From contig JAZHRO010000022.1 in the NCBI GenBank assembly GCA_037157565.1, forward strand, positions 1,054,001 to 1,118,000: a stretch of 64,000 nt of DNA. The letters are read 5' to 3'. The stretch comes from Thalassia testudinum (lineage: Eukaryota; Streptophyta; Magnoliopsida; Alismatales; Hydrocharitaceae). Shown piece by piece: positions 56,291 to 64,000 of this stretch (position 1 is its first letter; each line of letters begins with the position of its first letter). The position numbers and the translations under genes are program-made. Below the pieces are notes generated by a model. The model made no database searches, had not been told where the DNA came from, and worked only from the letters and a program-made list of their open reading frames with translations.

Positions 56291-59200
56291 TCTTGGCTTG
56301 CAGACTTAGGTGCATCTTCCCACATAACAAGAGATGTTACCCTTTTTACTTCTCTTAGATCACTGACTACTCCAGTACAAGTCAGAATAGCTAATGGTGC
56401 ATTATCCCTTGTGATAGGCTTGGGTGACATTTCTCTGTTCACTATTTTACTTCTTTCTGATGTCATGCATGTGTCCACATTTGCCTTGAATTTAGTGTCT
56501 ATTAATCAGATAACTAGGGCATTAAATTGCAGAGTAGCTTTTTATGACCACTTTTTCTTCCAGCAGGACCTCTTGACGATGAAGCAGATTGGTGGACTTA
56601 AGCAGGACGGCCTCTACTATCTTGACCTTCCACCTAAGTATCATTCTATAGCTATTTCCTGCACTTCTACTTTACAGTGGCATCTAAGATTGGGACATCC
56701 TAGCGTGTGTCCTTCGCTGTTAGTTTCCTGATATGCAGTTTCCGAATTCTTTTGCTAGAGATGCTTGTCAGCTTGGCAAACATCATCGAGTTTCCTTTCC
56801 TAGTAGTAATAAAAGAACTAAATCCGCTTTCTCTCTTATTCATGTTGATTTATGGGGCTCATGTCGGGTTAGGAGTCTTAGAAGTTTTTAGTATTTTTTT
56901 CATTCTTGTGGATGATTGTACTTGTGTCTACTAGGTCTTTATGATGAAAGAAAAATCTGAAACTCATGTACTGATTAAAAATTTTGTAAATGAAATAAAA
57001 ACACAGTTTTCTACCATTCATATGTTTCGAATAATATGCTTGAGTTTGTAAATTATACTTTGACTCAGATTTTTTCAATCCCATAATTTTAGACACATCA
57101 GATATCTTGTGTTCATACATCCCAACAGAATGGAGTAACTGAACGTAAGTTGAGACATCTTCTTGACGTTTCCCACACTATTATGTTCCAGATGCATGTT
57201 CTTGCTACCTTCCGGTCAGATGTTGTGCTTATGGCTGCTTTTTTGATTAGTCGAGTGTCATCTTCTGTTCTTGGTGAGAAAGTTCCCTACTCTGTTTTAT
57301 TTCCTGATCAGGAGCTATTTTCTTTACTTCCTAAGGTGTCTGGATGTGTGTTTTGTTCATTTATTTAAAGTGGATAAACTTACTCCTAGATCTATCAAGT
57401 ATATGTTTGTAGGTTATTCTAGAACCCAAAAGAGGTATAGATGTTTTAACCGTCTCTCACATTAGTTTTATGTAAGGATGTGACTTTTTTTTGAGGACAT
57501 GCCCTATTATTCTGCTACAAGACAGTCTCCCAATGTCTCGCAGGGTGTTCCATTGTTTATGCCTACTGCTGCACCTCTAGGTCCCTCTGAGCCACCTCCA
57601 CCTCATGATGTCCCTCTTATTGCCTATCCTAGATATCCTAAGGTGCTTACTACAGATACCTTCCTTCAGCATTTTCAGCATAGACCTACCACTCTACAAG
57701 CGAATGAACCACTTTCTACTATTTTTACTCAATCCTCTGTTGATATTGCTGGTTCAGATGGAGGTCCAAATTCTACACTATCAGAGGTACCTAATGTGGA
57801 TCTTCCTATTGCTTAGAAGAAGCTACAACGATCCTGTGCTAAATATTCTGTTTCCAATTATACGTCACTTGATCATTTATGTGTGGCAAGGAGGCTTTTA
57901 TCACTTGCAATTAACAAAAATATTCCCAAAAATCATGTTGAGACATCCCAAGACCCTTCCCAGACCTTGTCCATGGAGAAGGAGATGTTGCTCTTCAGTC
58001 TAGGGGTACCTGGGAACTTGTTGACTTACCCTTGGGTGCTACTATTGTGGGGTGTAGGGGGTGTTCACCCTGAAATGTCACCAGATGGTATCGTAGAAAG
58101 ATACAAAACATGCCTGGTTGCCAAAGGTTACACACAAACCTTTGGAGTTGACTATTTTGAGACCTTTTCTCCAGTAGCCAGACTCAATTCAGTGAGTATA
58201 CTTCTTTCTGTGACAATCAACAATGGATGGTCGGTTTCACAGCTTGATATTAAAAATGCTTTCCTTTATGGTGATTTAGAAGATGAGATCTACATGCACC
58301 AACCCCCTAGTTTTGTGGTTGAGGGGGAGTGTCAGAAAGTCAATTTATGGCCTTAAGCAGAGTCCCAGGGCCTGGTTTGAAAGGTTTAGTAAAGCTATGC
58401 AAGAGTTTGGCTTTACTAAATCCACTGCAGATCACTCTAGTTTTACGATGCATAGAGCTACTAGATCTGTTATTATTATCGTGTATGTAGATGATATACT
58501 ACTCACGGAAAGTGATGAAAAAAGGATAGGGGCTACCAAAAAGTTCTTGCATTCTCACTTTGTTACTAAAGATCTGGGAATGATAAACTACTTTCTAGGC
58601 ATTGAAGTACAACATGTTGATGGTGATCTAGTGTTGTCACAGTAAAAGTATGTTCTTGACATATTAAACGAGACAGGGATGCTAGGTTGTAAGCCTACCA
58701 GCATTCCTATGGACCCCTTGCCACTTGAGGATTCTAAGAGTCCTTTGCTTAAGGATGCTACCAGGTATCATGCTATGGTGAGAAAGTTATTACATTTGAC
58801 TGTCACACGACCTGATATTTGCTTTGCTGTGGGGAGACTAAGTCAATTTATACAATCCCTTAAAGAAGTCCACTAGGATGGTGGATGTCAGGTGCTAAGA
58901 TATCTCAAACAAGCTCTTGGTTAAGGGTTATCTTTTATAAAAAATGGCCATCTCAATGTCTGGGGGTATTCAGATGCAGTCTATGCAGGAGCACATGAAG
59001 ACAGGAGATCCACTAGTGGCTACTGTACTTATGTGGATGGCAACCTTGTCACATGGAGAAGCAAAAAACATAATGCCATCTCCAGATCCAATGCAAAATC
59101 AGAGTATAAGGCTATGGCCCATACTACTTTTGAGCTCCTGTGGGTGAGATCTATCTTATGTGACTTGGGAGTGTTTGTTTCTAGTCCCACTCCCATGTAC

Positions 59201-59437
59201 TGTGATAACAAGGTAGTGGCATTTATTGCCAATAATCATGTCTTCCATGAGAGAACCAAGCACATAGAGGTGGATTATCATTTTATCAGAGATGTTATTA
59301 TCACTAGTAAGTTTACCACACCTTACATTGCTACTGAAGATCAAGTTGCAGATATCTTTATTAAAGTACTCTCCAAGAACCATCTTGAGTTGTTAGGTAC
59401 CAAGCTGAGCATGCTTGATATCTATGCTCCAGCTTAA
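56290..59437 (+). pseudogene. Copia-7 pol remnant (PR-IN-RT-RH)
   Basis: Protease SWLADLGASSHITRD (DSGA changed to DLGA) near 56297. GAG-pre-integrase LQWHLRLGHPS near 56675. Integrase end VSGCVFCSFI and IKYMFVGYSRTQKRYRCF near 57330-57450. Reverse transcriptase VAKGYTQTFGVDYFETFSP, SQLDIKNAFLYGDLEDEIYM, IVYVDDILLTESDEK and YFLGIEVQ from 58115 to 58615. RNase H MYCDNKVVAFIANNHVFHER and HIEVDYHFIRDVI. It ends KLSMLDIYAPA with TAA at 59435-59437. About five frame breaks. This is one of the better preserved Copia copies here. Confidence 0.85.
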
Positions 59438-59444
59438 GGGGGAG

Positions 59445-59536
59445 TATTGAGTTATTTTTGCATGCTTTTTATTTTTAGTGTTAAGTGGGGTATATTTGTA
59501 ACTTTACCCTTTGGTCGCCTTTCTATATAAGGCACC
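59445..59536 (+). repeat. 3' LTR of Copia-7, truncated
   Basis: TATTGAGTTATTTTTGC...CTATATAAGGCACC. It matches the first two thirds of the 5' LTR and stops in the GGCACC just after the TATA box, where the duplicated target begins with ACC. Confidence 0.85.
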
Positions 59537-59561
59537 AACGAAATACCTGAGCTTCCCGAGG

Positions 59562-62226
59562 TCTTTCATAACAAATTGACGTGCTAAATACTCCTTCACC
59601 TAAGCAATACCAACTGTGTCATCTCGTGTGAGTATAAGATCATCAACATACACAAGTAGAGCCACAACACCACCATTGGTTTTCCTCACAAAAAGGGAAT
59701 GATCAGACAAGAACCTTTGCAACCCAACAGCTGCCAACACCTCTGACAGACGTTGAAACCAGGCTCGGGGGCTCTGTTTAAGGCCATAAATGGCCTTTCA
59801 TAACCTGAAAATACACTCCCCCTGAACCTCAAAGCCAAGAGGTTGCTGCATATATATCTCCTAAAGGTCACCATAAAGAAGCATGTTTGACGTCTAGCTG
59901 GTGTAAAGACCATACGTAATGTGTCGCAACAGAAATAAGAATATGGACGATGAAGAGACAAGCAACCGGTGAGAAAGTGTGAGAAATCCACCTCATAGAT
60001 TTGGGCGAATCCTTTAGCCACAAAGCAAGCCTTATACTAAAAAATACTCATTTGGGTTGTATTTCAAGGGAAAGACCCACCTAGCACCAACTAAATGCGT
60101 ACCAGAGGGTAGTGGAGTAAGCTCCTAGGTGCCTCTGTCACGGAGAGCAAACATCTCCTCCATAGCAGACTTTCCGTGCAAATTCAGAAGAACCTACTGG
60201 TATGAAGTCGGTATCTCATAACTAAAGACAGCAGTAGTAAATGCATGAAACTCAATACTCAGAGAATCAGCAGAAACAACACTCCCAACCACACGATACT
60301 GGGCACACGAGCAGGGAGCTCCAAATATCAATAGGCATATCATCATCCATAGACATGCAGAGAGAACCTGGAGAAGCAACAGTAGGAAAAGCACTGTTAG
60401 TAGGCTCAACACATACCTGAGTGGGGGAGGATGGTGGTGGCTCAGTGGGAACTGAGGAGGGGGGTTGTCTTCTCTTTATAACTGACAGGTAGCTGATACG
60501 TGGTACCTTTGAAAGTTTTCTCATCTAGTGGTACCACTCTGAATGTGATCGCAGGTGGCTCCAAAGTAGGACTACTGCTATGCGAGAAACCTTCCATGGC
60601 TACAAGAGGCATAGGCATAGGCACAACCATCATCACATTCGTCAACTAACGACCATATGTGAAAAAGTATGGAATGAACTCATGGAAAGTCACATCCGCA
60701 ATGACATAATGCCTCTGATGTATAGGATCAAAGCACCTATGTCCCTTCTGAGTGTGTGAGTTGCCAAGAAAAACACACTTAACCACTCTAGGAGCCAATT
60801 TATCACGACCAAGCCCAAGTAAATGCACAAAGCAACACAGCCAAACATTTTCGAAGGCACTAAAAACAAATATGCATCTGGATACCAAATATTGCAAGAA
60901 ATTTGCTCATGAAGTACAGAGGAGGAAGCCTGTTGATGAAATAACAAGCAGTGAGAATTGCATCTCTCCAGTAAGTATGTAGTACACTATTCTGGATTAG
61001 TAAGACTCAAGCTGTATCCAAAATGTGGCAGTATTTCCGTTCTGCAACCCCATTTTGTTGTGACATATGGCGGAAGTCTGATGCACAATACCAAGTGACC
61101 CATAAAAGGATGCCAAATTCTTGGTACAAAACTCCAATGCATTATCTATTCTGTAGTCTTAATACACACATCAAACTGAGTTTTGACAAAAGCCACAAAT
61201 TACTGAATAATAAAACCAACTTCTAATTTATTACGCATAAAAAATAATCATGAGAAAAGTCATCAACAAATAACACATAGTAATGATGACCCTGATGGTC
61301 TGCCACATGGCTAGGATCCTAAACATCACAATGAAGTAAACAAAAACATGTTGAACTATTAGAATGCATAGAAACTGAAAAACCGGCTTTATGATGCTTC
61401 TTCAGCTGACAGGCATCACACTAAATCTGCATGGCAGGCGATAGATGTGGGATGATCTAGCGTAATTTGTCTAGAGAATGATAGCCACCATCACCATGTC
61501 CCTTGCCTTTGCCTCGAAAAGTTCCACTTCGTCCCCTACGTGTACTCACAACTGCATGGGCAAAAATAGTGCTACTAATGACAATCTCATGAGTGGGCTG
61601 AACCTGCAACCTGTTAAACCTCCTGTAGATCTCCTCAATAGTAGGAAGCTCAGATAATGTTAAAATCTGAGAATGTACAGCAACATAATCATCATTGAGT
61701 CCTGCCAGAAACATGTGTGCAAAAAACTCCATCTGATTTCTACACGTGGTAGACGTGCACATAGGCCTGCAAGCATTATATTTTTCCAAAAATCCTTTCA
61801 AGAGTAGTATTGTGAAAGACTCATGGACTCCTGCTTCATATGCAAAGATCATAATCAATCTGAAAGACCTGAGTAGAATTCAACTCATGAGAGTAGGCAT
61901 CTTTTAGACCATCCCACATCTGTTTAGCCATTTTATAATACATGACTTCATCTCCAATACGGGATATCACTATTCAATATCCAAGCCCTTACCATAGCAT
62001 CATCTATGTTCTAGGTTGCATATTTCCCTGTTTTTTGCTCTAGTAGTGCTTTCGTAAGAATATGTTGTTTCTCATGCCCTTCCACAGTAACAAGAAAGGT
62101 TTGAGACCAACGGGGATAATTGATCTCATCCAACTTTACAATCGGTGCAAAAATGGGGTTCTTGTAGACCACACTATCTCTACTCTATCTCGACATCACC
62201 TCAGTCTCTAATGATGAAGAGGCCAT
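59562..62226 (-). pseudogene. Copia-6 gag, integrase and reverse transcriptase start
   Basis: The minus-strand ATG at 62226 gives MASSSLETEVMSR then a stop, followed by [20 protein letters not shown] and GHEKQHILTK. Gag continues with LAGLNDDYVAVHSQILTLSE near 61700. The integrase end includes FGCVALCIYLGL and the CVFLGNSHTQKGHRC block (60646-60947). Reverse transcriptase has MAKGFAQIYEVDF near 60010 and LLVYVDDLILTRDDT near 59640-59680. It stops at the Copia-7 junction. Confidence 0.78.
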
Positions 62227-62745
62227 AGTGCAATCACCACACAGACACCTTCAAACAACTTCAAACATAGATCTGATTTTGAAAAAAACTGGGCAATACA
62301 CACCCCAAAATTCGCTCACACGTGGTTCCAACAATCCGTCAACAAATCAAGGGGAATACACACCCCAAAAATATCATCAACAAAGAGAATACACATCCCA
62401 AACAAAATTCAGAAGTCTGATATGATCATACTATCCAGTAGAAACACTTCATATCATCTCCTGGAGAGTCCTAAACCATAGCAAAACACCATACCAAGAT
62501 CACCTTCCTAAGGAGTGGGTGGCTGATCTACCCCTCCCCTGCCGCCCAACAGGGAAAGGAATAGGCCTAGCCGGCGGCACTGTCCCCCCTTCCTTCCAAG
62601 AAGGCAGCGGCGTTGAGGCTGGTGGCTGACGACGTTGGCTGCTGGTGGCACTGTCGACAACAACAGTGATGAGGCGAGGCAGAGAGAGGTTGGTGGTAGG
62701 GTTAGGGTTTTGTTGGGTGGTGTCCCCAACTTGACTCTGATACCA

Positions 62746-62870
62746 AGTTAAAGAAAATGAGAATCATCAAATTACTAAGGCTGCCCTACACCCCTTTATA
62801 TAGGGAGAGGTAAGGGAAAAAAATAACAAGAGTCTAACAATAGAAATAAATGACAAAAGGGCCCTCAACG
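62746..62870 (-). repeat. 5' LTR of Copia-6
   Basis: Adjacent to the primer-binding site and matching 45851-45976 closely. It contains CTTTATATAGGGAGAGGTAAG (plus-strand view). Confidence 0.78.
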
Positions 62871-64000
62871 TACCACTATTAAAAGAAATATTTTTCTTAC
62901 TTCCACCACACTTTGCATTCTTTTACACATCTTTTACCACTCATCTGATTCCCTCCTCAAAGTGTTGCTTTCTAGCAATAGGGTGAAGTAGAAAAGCATG
63001 ATCATCAACATGTCATTTTATTAGTCAGCAAGCACTTCCATTTGTCCATGTATGACCAATGATCACCATCTACCTTTTTATGATCAATGAACACCATCCA
63101 ACATAACATATCAATTCAGTACTCATTACAAGCATTGAACCCATTTCTAGTAGCATTATCAACTTCATTACCTTCACTGCCATCCTGGGACATTTGTTGT
63201 CCATGAGTTTGCTCATAGAAGACAAAGATGAAAACCCCCTTCCCCGAGTTAGCATCCTCTCTCCTAGTTTAATCCTCCCTCCCCCTTACCCGCTAACCTC
63301 CTTCCTGTAGCTCTGCCTTATTAGAATCCTTTTCGTCTTCCCCCTCCTCATCCTCCCAAAGCATGCCATCATCTGGTATTTATGTCAAGGTGCATATACT
63401 ACATGGAGATTAGAAGGGTGCGATAGCATAAGTGGAGCTACAATGCAGTTAAAGGTAGTAGAAATGCTAATTGTTGTTGTGAAAGAGACATACAACATTT
63501 CGCTCCATTTCGCTTCATCCCTCGTTCTGCAGCAAGCTATAGCAAAGAGAGGTCAAGGTAACTCATGCTGCTCCATTTCATTCCATTACACTTCATACAC
63601 TATGTACCTTAAGCTGTGAAAAGCTTTCCAATGCAAACTCTATGGATATAAGCTTTACTCATCCCATTTTGCTTCACTTCATGCCACTGCCCGCACCTTA
63701 TGCATGAATTTCATGTGCTTGAGCTTCATGCAGCATGCCTGCAAGTTGACTGAGCGAACTATAGCAGACAGAAAGTGAGCTAACATATTATACTTTGCTT
63801 TCCTCTACTTTGCAATGCAAGTATATGGAGACAAGCTTCGCTTATTCTGCTTTGCTTCATTTTGTACTTTCATTCTTCATTGGAATCCGTAAGGAAACTG
63901 GATGATTGCAAAGCATCTCAGTGCCTATAGAAAATGAGTGGTTGATTTCATCTGCACGCAAGACCTTCCTTTTTCAAAGATGTGCTATTTGAAGTGCATG
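62871..64000. other. DEG2 intron upstream part with a degenerate repeat
   Basis: No coding exon was recognised. From about 63480 on, TTTCGCTTCAT/TTTTGCTTCACTTCAT words recur (see the repeat at 63480-63880). Confidence 0.5.
63480..63880. repeat. Degenerate tandem-like repeat, period roughly 160-185 bp
   Basis: The block AATGCAAACTCTATGG, AAGCTTTACTC, TTTTGCTTCACTTCAT near 63630-63685 recurs near 63814-63865 as AATGCAAGTATATGG, AAGCTTCGCTTA, CTTTGCTTCATTTTGT, an offset of about 184. A third, weaker copy starts near 63484 with TTTCGCTTCATCCC. CTATAGCA...AGAG recurs near 63537 and 63759. Confidence 0.45.

Larger units (their letters stand above)
46838..59536 (+). mobile_element. Ty1/copia element (Copia-7) with truncated 3' LTR, hosting a gypsy-like element
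   Basis: Has a 5' LTR (46838-46978), a perfect primer site TGGTATCAGAGC at 46979-46990, a leader, Gag to RNase H (55284-59437), and the polypurine tract AAGGGGGAG at 59436-59444. The 3' LTR is cut after 92 bases (59445-59536). A 28-bp stretch of the target (46809-46836) is repeated at 59534-59561 with 25 identities, instead of the normal 5-bp duplication. Its Gag is split near the start by the 7.7-kb element at 47542-55283. Confidence 0.85.
45851..62870 (-). mobile_element. Ty1/copia element (Copia-6) hosting two nested retrotransposons
   Basis: LTRs of about 125 bp at 45851-45976 and 62746-62870. The primer site TGGTATCAGAG lies next to the 5' LTR (62735-62745, minus strand). Its own coding remnant is split at 46836/59534 by Copia-7: RNase H and the end of reverse transcriptase at 46022-46808, the rest from 59562 to 62226. 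It belongs to the same broad family as Copia-1 (Gag motif [15 protein letters not shown] in both). All frames are interrupted. Confidence 0.82.

Noticed and set aside
43523..64000. Search for further DEG2 exons (LGV.LQ, LENPALR and protease-domain motifs)
   Set aside because: None was recognised by eye; they are assumed to lie beyond the window, but a very short exon could have been missed.
1..64000. tRNA, rRNA, CRISPR or bacterial operon signals
   Set aside because: No cloverleaf with matching A and B boxes, no rRNA segment and no regularly spaced short repeats were seen; primer-binding sites explain the tRNA-like words.

Overview
This is nuclear DNA of a flowering plant with a large, repeat-rich genome. 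The one host gene recognised has small GT-AG introns mixed with enormous ones, and the rest is plant-type Ty1/copia and Ty3/gypsy LTR retrotransposons, an L1-type LINE, a TRIM and several MITEs. The species cannot be fixed from the sequence.

The host gene is the 3' half of DEG2, a chloroplast Deg/HtrA-type protease, on the minus strand. Nine exons with exact GT-AG borders join into 262 codons plus a stop. They encode most of the first PDZ domain, all of the second, and the C-terminus. They sit at 43466-43522, 16095-16198, 15597-15684, 15398-15483, 15224-15248, 15042-15113, 1831-1881, 1257-1317 and 928-1172. The protease domain with the catalytic triad is not visible and must lie beyond base 64000. 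Nearly all of the window is therefore DEG2 intron: 13,160 bp (1882-15041), 27,267 bp (16199-43465), and at least 20.4 kb upstream of 43522.

The 13-kb intron holds a MITE, a decayed minus-strand Copia (3056-7988) that shares an LTR with the tail of a second minus-strand Copia (7989 to about 13917), a 2.07-kb non-autonomous LTR element inside that second Copia (8133-10206, TSD GCATT), and a second, inverted MITE copy (14605-14966).

The 27-kb intron begins, in window order, with a possible solo LTR (16440-17109), a TRIM (17677-19159), a foldback element (19785-19926) and a truncated plus-strand Copia (from 20015). It then contains a deep nest. A minus-strand Copia (24222-43250) carries a Harbinger-like MITE, a hAT-like MITE with an 8-bp TSD, and a gypsy-type solo LTR (27154-39995, TSD CATGT). 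The solo LTR was entered by a full-length LINE (27309-38342, 17-bp TSD). The LINE was itself entered twice, in opposite orientations, by solo LTRs of one family (27543-30207, TSD ATGCT; 32285-35107, TSD GAAGT).

The upstream intron holds a Copia remnant and another nest. A minus-strand Copia (45851-62870) contains a plus-strand Copia (46838-59536), which contains a 7.7-kb non-autonomous gypsy-like element (47542-55283, TSD GAAGA, tRNA-Asp type PBS). That element carries a decayed ORF of no recognised family. All transposon coding regions seen are broken by stops or frameshifts. No tRNA, rRNA or CRISPR was found.
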